Below are positions 8,321-15,650 of a DNA stretch of 27,903 nt, piece after piece. The DNA comes from Myxococcales bacterium (GTDB taxonomy: Bacteria > Myxococcota > Polyangia > Polyangiales > Polyangiaceae). Below the pieces are notes generated by a model, which was given only the letters and a program-made list of their open reading frames with translations, had not been told where the DNA came from and searched no databases. How positions within the stretch are numbered: the stretch's first letter is position 1; each line of letters begins with the position of its first letter. The position numbers were made by a program, and so were the translations under genes. The stretch covers positions 1 through 27,903 of the forward strand of contig JAGQIY010000529.1 in assembly GCA_020430865.1 (NCBI GenBank). The letters run 5' to 3'.

Positions 8321-9420
8321 GGCGCCTGGTTCGAGCCTGTGCGGTCGCGCTCGCCCTCGCTGGCGTCGCGTGCGGTGGCGGTGGCAGCGCCGAGGTGAAG
8401 AGCGCGCCGACGCTGAAGCCGGCGGATCCCGTTGCCGTCAAGAAGATGATCACCGGCGTCGAGCGCGCCCGGGACGGCAAGACGAAGGAAGCAATCGGTC
8501 TCCTCGAGGAAGCGGTTGGCAAGGATCCTCAGCTCTGGGAGGCGCACTACAACCTGGGTGTGCTGCGAGCCCAGACCGGCGACCTGGACAAGGCTGAGGA
8601 CTCGCTGGAGAAGGCTGCGGAGCTCGCGCCCAACGCCGAGGACGTCGCCGTCGCGCTTGCAGAGGTGCGGCGTCGCATGGGTGAGCCCGATCGTGCCATG
8701 CAGGGACTGGACGACTTCGTGAAGGCGAACCCCGAGGCGCTCGCCGCACGAACGGCTCTGATCGCTGCGTCTCGGGACGCCGGGCGCATCGACAAGGCGA
8801 TTGAGAACGCGCGCGAGGTCCTCGTGCGGCGCCCGGGTGACCCGCTGGCCCGCGCAGAGCTCGCGCTGGCGCACCTCGAGCGTGGAGAGGTCGACACCGC
8901 ACAGCTCTTGATCGAGGAGGCGCTCAAGGCCGAGGTGAAGAGCGCCGTGGCGGAGCGCACAGCGGGGCTGATTGCGCTGAAGCGCGGCGACGACGCCATC
9001 GCATTTCAGCATTTCGCAAAGGCGTCCGAGATCGATCCCAAGGACACCACGGCGCGCCTCAACATCGGCACCGTGCTGATCCAGGCCGGAGTCTACGACA
9101 AGGCGGAGCAGGAGTTCCGAGCCGTGCTCCAGGTGAAGCCGGATGACATCGACGCCATGCTCGGCCTCGCCGCCGCGCTGCGTGGTCAAGGCACCCACGA
9201 CAAGCAGGGCCCCTACCGCGAGGCGGAGAAGGTGCTGCAGCACGCGCTCGAGCTCGACGAGGACAACATCAACGCGATGTTCAACCTCGGCGTGCTGTAC
9301 GTGGACTTCTTGCAGGAGCCGCAGAAGGCGAAACCGCTCCTCAAGCAGTTCCTGTCCAAGGCGCCGAAGAAGCACCCCGCGCGACCTGGCGCGGAAAAGC
9401 GGCTCGCCGGCATCAAATAG
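8317..9420 (+). CDS. TPR-repeat lipoprotein, GltE/AglT-like
   Basis: The product is 367 residues and starts at ATG overlapping the preceding TGA. The N-terminus (MRRLVRACAVALALAGVAC) is a lipoprotein signal with Cys19 as the likely lipidated residue; Gly at -3 makes it an imperfect lipobox. About eight TPRs fill residues 45-350 (for example LWEAHYNLGVLRAQTGDLDK, INAMFNLGVLYVDF). Such lipoproteins act as protein-interaction platforms in the outer membrane or periplasm. In Myxococcus the TPR lipoprotein GltE (AglT) is needed for adventurous gliding and is encoded beside GltD, the same order as here. The assignment rests on architecture and neighbourhood; a generic TPR lipoprotein remains possible. 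This is the last gene of the cluster. Confidence 0.82.
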   Translation: MRRLVRACAVALALAGVACGGGGSAEVKSAPTLKPADPVAVKKMITGVERARDGKTKEAIGLLEEAVGKDPQLWEAHYNLGVLRAQTGDLDKAEDSLEKAAELAPNAEDVAVALAEVRRRMGEPDRAMQGLDDFVKANPEALAARTALIAASRDAGRIDKAIENAREVLVRRPGDPLARAELALAHLERGEVDTAQLLIEEALKAEVKSAVAERTAGLIALKRGDDAIAFQHFAKASEIDPKDTTARLNIGTVLIQAGVYDKAEQEFRAVLQVKPDDIDAMLGLAAALRGQGTHDKQGPYREAEKVLQHALELDEDNINAMFNLGVLYVDFLQEPQKAKPLLKQFLSKAPKKHPARPGAEKRLAGIK

Positions 9421-9435
9421 GCTAGAAAGCCGCCC

Positions 9436-10590
9436 ATGGCGATGGCTCGACTGAAGCTGCCCGGGAAGCTTGAGCATGCGCTCCTCGCGGGTCACCCCTG
9501 GGTGTACCGCGATCACGTGCAGCGAGGTTTTCGTGCGGCAACGGGAGCCTGGGTCGAGCTGGAGTGCGAGCGCTTCAAGGGCTACGCGCTCTGGGACAAC
9601 GAAGGTCCCATCGCCCTGCGCGTCTATTCCAGGAAGCGCGTCCCCGACGAGCAGTGGTTGGCCCAGCGTATTGCTGAAGCGCACGAGCTGCGTCGAGCGC
9701 GGCTCGGGAGCGACACCAACGCCTACCGCTGGCTCTTCGGTGAGGGTGACGGCGTGCCCGGGCTCGTCGTGGATCGCTACGCGGACCACAACGTCGTGCT
9801 CACGTATGCGCCGAGCGTGTCCCGGCTCTTGCCCTGGCTGGTCCCGGCGCTGGACGCGGTGCACCCCGCGCGCGGCACCGTGCACAAGCGCGGCGGCGAG
9901 CTGTCCCTACTGGCCGGTGAAATGCCAGGCCCCCGAGTGGAGGTGCTGGAGAACGGCGTGCGGTTTCGCGTCGCGATCGGTGAGGGCCAGAAGAGCGGGC
10001 TCTTCCTGGATCAGCGTGAGAATCGCGCTCATATCGAGACCCTCGCCGCGGGCAAGCGCGTGCTCAACCTGTTCTCCTATACGGGTGGCTTCTCGCTCTA
10101 CGCCGCGCGGGGGGGAGCCACCTCGGTTACGAGCGTCGACGTGAGTCGTGGCGCCTTGGACGACGCCCGCGCTTCCTTCGAGCTCAACGGCTTCTCGCTG
10201 GAGAACAGCGAGTTCGTGGCCGAGGACGTCTTCGAGTACCTCGAGCGCGCCGCGAAGCAGGGGCGCCGTTTCGATCTGGTGATTTGCGATCCGCCCTCCT
10301 TTGCCAAGAGCCGGGACCAGCTGCGCAAGGCCCTGCGGGCCTACGAACGGGTCAATCGCCTCGCGCTGAAGCTGGTGGAGTCCGGTGGGCTCTTTGCTTC
10401 TGCCAGCTGCACCAGCCAGGTGAGCCCCGAGGCTTTTCGAGCTGTGCTGGGTGAGGCTGCGGGCCGCGCGAAGGTGCGTCTGCAGATGATTCACGAGGCT
10501 GGACACGCAGTGGACCATCCGGTGATGGCCGGGCACGTCGAGGGGCGCTACCTGAAGTACGTCGTGAGCCGCGTGCTGTCCGGCGCGTAG
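9436..10590 (+). CDS. rlmI: 23S rRNA m5C methyltransferase, RlmI family
   Basis: The 384-residue protein matches E. coli RlmI (YccW), which methylates C1962 of 23S rRNA using SAM. An N-terminal PUA-like domain (about 1-80, HPWVYRDHV) is followed by a small linker domain with GEGDGVPGLVVDRY, then a Rossmann methyltransferase domain. SAM-binding motif I is LNLFSYTGGFSLYAARGG (about 211-228), motif IV is CDPPSFAKS, and the catalytic Cys lies in ASCTSQVSP. DHPVMAGHVEGRYLK near the C-terminus matches the family end. The length is close to the 396 residues of the E. coli protein. It begins 15 bases after the TPR lipoprotein gene and may be co-transcribed, but its role is unrelated. ATG 9436 and ATG 9442 are both possible starts. 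Confidence 0.9.
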   Translation: MAMARLKLPGKLEHALLAGHPWVYRDHVQRGFRAATGAWVELECERFKGYALWDNEGPIALRVYSRKRVPDEQWLAQRIAEAHELRRARLGSDTNAYRWLFGEGDGVPGLVVDRYADHNVVLTYAPSVSRLLPWLVPALDAVHPARGTVHKRGGELSLLAGEMPGPRVEVLENGVRFRVAIGEGQKSGLFLDQRENRAHIETLAAGKRVLNLFSYTGGFSLYAARGGATSVTSVDVSRGALDDARASFELNGFSLENSEFVAEDVFEYLERAAKQGRRFDLVICDPPSFAKSRDQLRKALRAYERVNRLALKLVESGGLFASASCTSQVSPEAFRAVLGEAAGRAKVRLQMIHEAGHAVDHPVMAGHVEGRYLKYVVSRVLSGA

Positions 10591-10595
10591 CCCGA

Positions 10596-11168
10596 TCAGC
10601 GGCGCTGCTTGGCCCGCGGCAGGTGACGCGTTTCGAGCAGCTTTATTTCCGTGTGGCTAACTCCTGACCCGATGCGGCTCAGCAGCGCCGGGCGCCGCGG
10701 ATCGACCAGGGTTGAGATCTGGAAGCTAGCCTCGCCACGGCGCCGGATGTCGATACGCAGCAGCCCCGGGCTCCCACCCGGGCTGACCGTGAGTTCGTAC
10801 TCGGCTCGGTCGATTCGGGTCTCCAGGTTCGCGCGGCGTTCGCCGCTGACCAGCAGCTCGAGCTGTAGACGCTTGCTGCTCTGCCCTTGGCGGTCGACGA
10901 TCTCCACGCGCAGCAAGGAGCTACCGTCGCTCAGGCGGCCGAGAGGTCCCGAGGACTTCCCTCGAGCGGCGCGGCGCTGGTGAGCCTTCGTGTGCAGCGT
11001 CGGTTTCGCTCCGGGGCGGCTCCGGGAGCTGGTGTCCGCGGCGTACGCGGGTGTGGTCAGCGTCAGGCCCAGCCCGAGGGCGACGAGCCAGCGTAGCTTT
11101 GGCTGCCGGCTCGGCCGCGCGAAGGGGTTGGGAGTGACGGTGGAGTGGGTGTGAGTCAGGGCGGTCAT
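10596..11168 (-). CDS. Secreted protein of unknown function
   Basis: The 190-residue product has an unusually long N-region (about 24 residues, with Arg/Lys at 18-26) before a hydrophobic core (LRWLVALGLGLTLTTPAYA) that ends in a good signal peptidase I site (AYA-AD). A GTG at codon 11 could be the true start and would give a more usual signal peptide. The mature part is basic at first, then likely all-beta (about 85-175: LLRVEIVDRQG, LQLELLVSGERRAN, YELTVSPGGS), consistent with a small sandwich domain. I recognise no family. It ends 5 bases from the convergent rlmI gene. It may follow the zinc-ribbon gene in one minus-strand transcript. Confidence 0.7.
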   Translation of the reverse strand: MTALTHTHSTVTPNPFARPSRQPKLRWLVALGLGLTLTTPAYAADTSSRSRPGAKPTLHTKAHQRRAARGKSSGPLGRLSDGSSLLRVEIVDRQGQSSKRLQLELLVSGERRANLETRIDRAEYELTVSPGGSPGLLRIDIRRRGEASFQISTLVDPRRPALLSRIGSGVSHTEIKLLETRHLPRAKQRR

Positions 11169-11201
11169 GTCTGCGGCGCTAGCAACCGATGTGCCATTGC
11201 T

Positions 11202-11219
11202 CCCTCACCCCCAAACCCC
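11202..11219. repeat. Copy 1 of the CCCTCACCCCCAAACCC motif
   Basis: C-rich motif in the 161-base gap between two minus-strand genes, 34 bases upstream of the start of the secreted protein gene. It shares 17 identical bases with the copy at 15601 and 18 of 19 aligned bases with the reverse complement of the copy at 26099. In the sense of the flanking genes it reads as three G-runs. Confidence 0.5.
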
Positions 11220-11329
11220 GATTCCGCGCGGCGATCCGATCGCGCGCTGGCGGTCCGTGCGTCAACCTGGCAAGCCTCGGCCGGCGTTGCTGTCGATCTG
11301 GCGCGGCCGCCGTGCTCGTTGCGTCAGCG

Positions 11330-11785
11330 TCAGCCGTCCGCGGGATCCTTGGCGCTCTTGAGTACCATCGCGCGGGCGCGCTGGACGAAGTCGGCTTCAT
11401 GCAGCACACCGTCGTCGATCAGCTGCTTGGCGTCGCCCATTCCGATGTGGAGATGCTGGCGCAACGCCTTCAAGACCTTGATCGTACTCCCCGCATCCAG
11501 ATCATCGCGAGCCGCGTGGATCCAGGCCTCCTGCAACGACGGCAAGCGCCCGTCCCGCACGAAGCGATTGGCTTCGGCGTAGGTCAAGCCCCCGACGTCT
11601 ACCAGGAGGCGCTCGGCCCCATTTCCGCGTCCCGTCGCCTGGGCCTCGATGGCCTTCTCGACCCATGCATCGGGAGCCTCCACGCTGCCCTTCACCACCA
11701 GGGTCGCGCCGCAGTACGCACAGGTTCCCGCTCCAGATGCGTCCGCGCCACAACGTGGGCACGCCAGAACTTCCAGCTCAGTCAC
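11330..11785 (-). CDS. Zinc-ribbon protein with L7/L12-like C-terminal segment
   Basis: The reading frame is open up to 11881, but the family-like part begins at the GTG at 11785 (VTELEVLACPRCG); upstream residues are Arg-rich and overlap the next gene, so I use 11785, giving 151 residues. Residues 9-25 form a four-cysteine zinc ribbon, CPRCGADASGAGTCAYCG. The C-terminal part contains STIKVLKALRQHLHIGMGDAKQLIDDG, which resembles the C-terminal domain of ribosomal protein bL12 (pattern K-V-I-K-x-V-R-x2-T-x-L-G-L-x-E-A-K). In bL12 this domain recruits translational GTPases; here the role is unknown. The resemblance is by eye only. It lies 37 bases after the barrel-like gene and is probably in the same transcript. 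Confidence 0.72.
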   Translation of the reverse strand: MTELEVLACPRCGADASGAGTCAYCGATLVVKGSVEAPDAWVEKAIEAQATGRGNGAERLLVDVGGLTYAEANRFVRDGRLPSLQEAWIHAARDDLDAGSTIKVLKALRQHLHIGMGDAKQLIDDGVLHEADFVQRARAMVLKSAKDPADG

Positions 11786-11822
11786 GAAGGCATGGTAACA
11801 CGACCTGCTGCGTCGTGGACGC

Positions 11823-12365
11823 TCACCTGAACAAGGCGTCGAAGAGATTCGCCGCGCGGATCCTCTCCAGTCCCTCACCATGCAGGGTGTAGAACAGCTT
11901 CAGCCCCAGCGTCAGACTGATCTCGGTGCCGTGACCTGCTTCCTCCGGGGACAGAGCGGGTACCACGCGGAAAGAGATGAGAGCGAAGCCAGCGGAGGCG
12001 AACAGCCCGAGGTGAAGGCCGTGGGTCGAGGTGTGCTGAGCGTCCGCCCCGCGATGAGCCCAGCCCACCTCGGCACCGAAGAAGTAGCTGTTTGCCTGCG
12101 CGCCGAATGCTTCTCGGCGTGTCCCGTCGTAGTCCTCGAGCTGCACGAAGGTCCCGAGGCCGATGAGCTCCCGGCTGGGGTAGTACTCGTAGGAGATCTC
12201 CAGGCCGTTGCCGGCGGCCGGGGAGTGACCCCAGACGAAGCTGTGGATGTAGCCAGCGCTCAGGATCCCGGCGTCTTCGCTCTTGTGCCCAGCGAGCGCG
12301 GGCGTGCCAGAGAATGCGAGCATCACACCTGCAATCCAGCTCCCAGCCACGACTCGCCGACGCAT
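11823..12365 (-). CDS. Probable outer-membrane or secreted protein, unknown function
   Basis: The 180-residue product starts at ATG 12365 and has a signal peptide of 25 residues (RRR, hydrophobic core, cleavage after PALA). The mature protein has alternating polar and hydrophobic strands with many Tyr, Phe and Gly (ILSAGYIHSFVWGH, NGLEISYEYYPSRE, SYFFGAEVGWAHRG, LGLFASAGFALISFRV, TEISLTLGLKLFYTLHG), as in a small beta-barrel. The last strand is followed by a helical tail (ERIRAANLFDALFR), so the C-terminus is not the canonical barrel end apart from a final Phe-Arg. No family recognised. It is the first gene of the minus-strand group that continues with the zinc-ribbon protein. Confidence 0.72.
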   Translation of the reverse strand: MRRRVVAGSWIAGVMLAFSGTPALAGHKSEDAGILSAGYIHSFVWGHSPAAGNGLEISYEYYPSRELIGLGTFVQLEDYDGTRREAFGAQANSYFFGAEVGWAHRGADAQHTSTHGLHLGLFASAGFALISFRVVPALSPEEAGHGTEISLTLGLKLFYTLHGEGLERIRAANLFDALFR

Positions 12366-12419
12366 GGAAGCGAGGATACTGCACTGTGGTTCGCGTCCGC
12401 AGGCATTAGGATAGCGCGC

Positions 12420-12473
12420 ATGTTCCTACCCGCCTTTCCGCCGCTGCCCTGCGGTTGTCTCGAGTTCGCATGA
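12420..12473 (+). promoter_or_regulatory. Possible 17-codon leader ORF overlapping panE
   Basis: ATG at 12420, preceded by AGGA, opens a 17-codon frame (MFLPAFPPLPCGCLEFA) whose TGA overlaps the ATG of panE by the ATGA arrangement. panE itself lacks a good ribosome binding site, so coupled translation from this leader is conceivable. The peptide is Pro-rich with two Cys; it is not an obvious attenuator with a run of one regulatory amino acid. Confidence 0.2.
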
Positions 12474-13510
12474 TGGCTGATCCGCTCAAGCTCGGCGTGT
12501 TCGGTGCTGGTGCCATCGGAGGCTATCTTGGGTTGCGCCTCGCAGCAGGAGGGGCTGAGGTCGTGCTGCACGGTCGTCAGTGGCTCGTCGACGTTGCCGA
12601 CGAACTCTGCGCCTTCGATCTCGAGGGCAAGCGTCTCGCTCCGTCGGTGCGCGTGGTCAGCGACGCGAGAGCGCTCTCGGAGGTCGACGTCTGTCTGGTG
12701 ACGGTGAAGAGCGCACAGACGCTTGGTGCTGCCGAAGAGCTGCGCGAGGTTCTCCGGCCAGGTGCGCTGGTCGTCAGCTTTCAGAACGGCCTGCGCAACG
12801 CCGAGCGACTGCGCCAGACCCTGCGTGAGCAGACGATCGTTCCCGGGATGGTATCCTTCAACGTCGTGATCGAGGGCGACAAGTGTTTCCGTCAGGCAAC
12901 GAGTGGGCCGCTGAGCGCCGGGCGCGTGCTCGGATCTGGCCTGTTCGCGCTGGAGCGCCTGGAGGCGTGCTTTGGCCGCGGCGGGTTACCCCTCGAACTC
13001 CATCACGATATCGGTAACGTGCAGGCCGGCAAGCTGCTGGTCAACTTGAACAACGGGGTGTCTGCGGCGGTCGGCATGACCATCAAGGACGCCGTGTCGA
13101 ATCGCGACATCCGGCGCTGCTTCGCCGCCTGTGTCTCCGAGGGCCTGGACGTGTTTCGGCGCACGGGGCTCCGACCAGCGAAGGTGGTCGCGCTGCCACC
13201 CGGGTTGATCGTCAAGGCGCTCCCGCTGCCTGACGCCGTGTTTCTGCGCATCGCCAAGTCGCTGGTGAAGATCGATCCTCGGGCGAAGTCCAGCACGCTG
13301 CAGGACCTCGAGCGAGGTCGCCGTACGGAAATAGACGACCTGAACGGAGAGGTCGTCGACCGGGCGAGGAGCGCAGGCCTCGCGGCGCCGGCCAATCAGG
13401 TGATCGTCGACGTGATCCGCGAGCTCGAAGGCGCTGCGCTGGCCCGGCAAGCCTTGCGCTTTCTCACGCCGGAAGAGCTCTGGCGCCGCATCGCGTCAGC
13501 CAGGGCGTGA
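12470..13510 (+). CDS. panE: 2-dehydropantoate 2-reductase (ketopantoate reductase)
   Basis: The enzyme reduces ketopantoate to pantoate with NADPH, a step in pantothenate and CoA synthesis in the cytosol. The N-terminal Rossmann fold shows GxGxxG (FGAGAIGGYLG, about residues 11-21) and an NADPH-type loop (VVLHGR). Lys188 in QAGKLLVNLNN matches the catalytic Lys region, and the C-terminal helical domain has SSTLQDLERGRRTEIDDLNG, the family signature with the conserved Ser-Ser, Asp and Glu. Length is 346 residues from ATG 12470; an ATG follows at 12473 and a TTG lies at 12455. E. coli PanE is about 303 residues, so this belongs to the longer ApbA/PanE type. No other pantothenate gene is in the window, and a related 2-keto acid reductase remains possible. 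Confidence 0.85.
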   Translation: MMADPLKLGVFGAGAIGGYLGLRLAAGGAEVVLHGRQWLVDVADELCAFDLEGKRLAPSVRVVSDARALSEVDVCLVTVKSAQTLGAAEELREVLRPGALVVSFQNGLRNAERLRQTLREQTIVPGMVSFNVVIEGDKCFRQATSGPLSAGRVLGSGLFALERLEACFGRGGLPLELHHDIGNVQAGKLLVNLNNGVSAAVGMTIKDAVSNRDIRRCFAACVSEGLDVFRRTGLRPAKVVALPPGLIVKALPLPDAVFLRIAKSLVKIDPRAKSSTLQDLERGRRTEIDDLNGEVVDRARSAGLAAPANQVIVDVIRELEGAALARQALRFLTPEELWRRIASARA

Positions 13511-13604
13511 GGGCTCGGCGAGCAGACGCGACCCGGGTTCGCGCGATCGTTCTGCGACGGCCCGCGGCTCGGTGCGCCGTCTTGCACGGCTCACGGCTTG
13601 GTGT

Positions 13605-13609
13605 GAGGA
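13605..13609 (+). promoter_or_regulatory. Ribosome binding site GAGGA fixing the methyltransferase start
   Basis: GAGGA ends 7 bases before ATG 13617. This favours that start over an in-frame start at 13572, which would add 15 residues unlike the family. Confidence 0.6.
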
Positions 13610-13616
13610 TCGCACC

Positions 13617-14279
13617 ATGCAACGCGTCGTCGAGCCGGAGTTGATGGATGAGGCCGAGCAGGCGCTGGCCTATGCGCAGGCCGACTTCTCGGAGCCCAAC
13701 TCGGCGTTCGCCGACCTGGTCGCGGAGACCCTGAGCCACCCCGCGCTGAGGGTGGTCGACTTGGGCTGTGGTCCGGCTGACATCCCCGTGCGCCTGGCGC
13801 TCAAATTTGCTGGGTGGAAAATTGACGCCGTGGATGGCGCCGAGGCGATGCTGGCTCATGGGCGTCGATTGGTCGACCGTCATGGCCTGGGGAGCCGAGT
13901 CTCTCTGACGCGCGCTCTGTTGCCGGATCTCCCCCTCGCGTCCCACGCCTACGATCTCGTGATCAGCAACAGCCTGCTGCACCACCTGCACCAGCCGCGA
14001 GTCATGTGGCAGAGCGTCCGCAAGCTGGGGCGCCCTGGCGCACGGGTGATCGTGATGGATCTGCTGCGGCCGGCGTCGCTGACGGACGCGCAGCGTCTCG
14101 TGGCGCTGTATGCGGGGGATGCACCCGAGGTGTTGCGCAGGGATTTCGAAGCTTCGCTGCGCGCGGCGTTCACCCTCGACGAGGTTCGCGAGCAGCTGGC
14201 ACGGGCCGGACTCGCTGACTTCGAGGTGCGGGCCAGCAGCGATCGTCACCTGGTGGTCAGCGGTCAGCTGCCTCACTAG
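13617..14279 (+). CDS. Class I SAM-dependent methyltransferase
   Basis: The 220-residue protein is a stand-alone Rossmann methyltransferase. Motif I is VVDLGCGPADIPVRLA (about residues 46-61), the acidic residue at the end of strand 2 is in IDAVDGAEAML, and the motif IV/post region is LVISNSLLHHLHQP with the conserved LLHHL typical of the UbiE/Methyltransf_11 type that act on small molecules. The last third (RRDFEASLRAAFTLDEVREQL) is the usual cap and final strands. The substrate cannot be told. It follows panE by 106 bases and precedes the FAD monooxygenase by 35 bases; a methyltransferase and a monooxygenase in line could modify the same small molecule, but this is speculation. Confidence 0.85.
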   Translation: MQRVVEPELMDEAEQALAYAQADFSEPNSAFADLVAETLSHPALRVVDLGCGPADIPVRLALKFAGWKIDAVDGAEAMLAHGRRLVDRHGLGSRVSLTRALLPDLPLASHAYDLVISNSLLHHLHQPRVMWQSVRKLGRPGARVIVMDLLRPASLTDAQRLVALYAGDAPEVLRRDFEASLRAAFTLDEVREQLARAGLADFEVRASSDRHLVVSGQLPH

Positions 14280-14314
14280 TATTTCCCGCGCTGCTCTTCC
14301 ATGCTGCGCACGCA

Positions 14315-15622
14315 GTGAACGTCGGCATCATCGGTGCAGGATACGCTGGCACGGCGCTGGCGCTCTTCTTGGCGCGGGCCGGGCATCGCGTGAGTTTGTA
14401 CGAGCGCGTCCCAGAGCCTGGCCCGGTCGGCGCGGGCATCTTGCTGCAGCCCACGGGGATGTGCGTGCTGGATGCCCTGGGGTTGCTGGATGCGGTGCTC
14501 GAGCGCGGAGCGCTCGTTCGTGAGCTCGTGATCCGCAGAGAAACGCAGCGTCGCGTGATGACGCTGGCGTACTCCGACATGGATGAGCTGTCCTTCGCTC
14601 AGGGAATGCATCGCGGCGCGCTCTACGAGGTGTTGCTGCGTGCGGCGCAGCGACAGGACATCGCGCTCGACTGTGGTTGCGAGATCGCGCGCGCTCGACC
14701 GAGCAACGGCGCCAGTGGGGGCTGGAGACTGTGGGATGCCGCCGGTGCGCTGGCGGGGGAGCACGAGCTCCTGGTGGTCGCGGGAGGAGCGCACTCGGCG
14801 CTGGATGTCTCACCAGCACCCGCTCGCCATAGCAAGGAGTATCCGTGGGGCGCGGCCTGGGGTGTTCTGCCCGACCCCGAGCGCATCTTCGCGGGAGCGC
14901 TGCACCAGCGAGTCCGCGGTACGCGGCGCATGCTCGGGTTCCTGCCGACAGGGCTTGGCCCCAGATCCGCGAGGAATCAAACTCCGCTCGTGAGCGTGTT
15001 CTGGAGCCTGCAGCGCGACACCGCGCTGGCCTGGCGCGAACAGGGCATCGATGCGTGGCGTGACGAAGCGCTGAGCATGGCGCCCGAGGCGGCCCCGGTG
15101 CTCGCGCAGCTGCGGACCCTGGACGACCTGGTCTTCACGAGCTACGCGGACGTGAGCATCGCGCGCTTGAATGGCCGGGCGCTGGTTTACGTGGGGGACG
15201 CGGCTCACGCGATGAGCCCTCAACTGGGGCAGGGCGCGAACCTCGCGCTGCTCGACGCCTGGGTGCTCGCACGGTGCCTGACGGCACCCGAGCCTCGAAC
15301 GCTGGACGAGCGCTTGCATCGCTTCGCCAGCCAGCGGGCGGCTCACCTCGACTACTACCAGTGGGCCACCCGGTTTCTGACGCCGTTCTTCCAGTCGGGG
15401 TACTCTGGACTCGGCCTGCTGCGTGATCTGGCGATGCCCGTCGTGACGCGCTTCCCGCTGTTCCGGCGCTTGATGCTGGAGTCGATGGCGGGGGTTCGCA
15501 CCGGGCTCTTGCCCAAGCAGCGGCTCAACCTCGCGCAGCCGCCCGCCGCCGCGCGCTGGGTGGCCGCGGCGCTCGGCCGTTCAGCGCACGAATGGCGCGA
15601 CCCTCACCCCCAAACCCGCTGA
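14315..15622 (+). CDS. FAD-dependent monooxygenase, PHBH/kynurenine-hydroxylase type
   Basis: The 435-residue protein has the three group A flavin monooxygenase motifs: the dinucleotide-binding GxGxxG at the N-terminus (VGIIGAGYAGTALALFLARA), an Asp-Gly segment in the middle (AGEHELLVVAGGAHSALD, with Ala-Gly where DG is usual), and GDAAHAMSPQLGQGANLALLDA near residue 295, which binds the FAD ribityl/phosphate. The N-terminal LYERVPEPGPVGAGILLQPTG is also typical. Such enzymes hydroxylate aromatic or polyketide substrates using NAD(P)H and O2. A GTG start at 14315 is the first in frame and places the FAD motif at residue 2, as expected. The substrate is unknown. The 3' end carries a copy of the C-rich repeat. 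Confidence 0.87.
   Translation: MNVGIIGAGYAGTALALFLARAGHRVSLYERVPEPGPVGAGILLQPTGMCVLDALGLLDAVLERGALVRELVIRRETQRRVMTLAYSDMDELSFAQGMHRGALYEVLLRAAQRQDIALDCGCEIARARPSNGASGGWRLWDAAGALAGEHELLVVAGGAHSALDVSPAPARHSKEYPWGAAWGVLPDPERIFAGALHQRVRGTRRMLGFLPTGLGPRSARNQTPLVSVFWSLQRDTALAWREQGIDAWRDEALSMAPEAAPVLAQLRTLDDLVFTSYADVSIARLNGRALVYVGDAAHAMSPQLGQGANLALLDAWVLARCLTAPEPRTLDERLHRFASQRAAHLDYYQWATRFLTPFFQSGYSGLGLLRDLAMPVVTRFPLFRRLMLESMAGVRTGLLPKQRLNLAQPPAAARWVAAALGRSAHEWRDPHPQTR
15601..15617. repeat. Copy 2 of the CCCTCACCCCCAAACCC motif
   Basis: Identical over 17 bases to the copy at 11202. It overlaps the last codons of the FAD monooxygenase gene (encoding PHPQT) and lies 34 bases beyond the stop codon of the convergent barrel-like gene. 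Confidence 0.5.
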
Positions 15623-15650
15623 CCGATCCGGTTGCGTCGACGGGGCTTGA

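Noticed and set aside
8107..9885. Minus-strand ORF of 592 codons across the TPR lipoprotein and rlmI
   Set aside because: It spans two well-supported plus-strand genes and their gap, is His/Arg-rich without domains, and is a GC-driven shadow.
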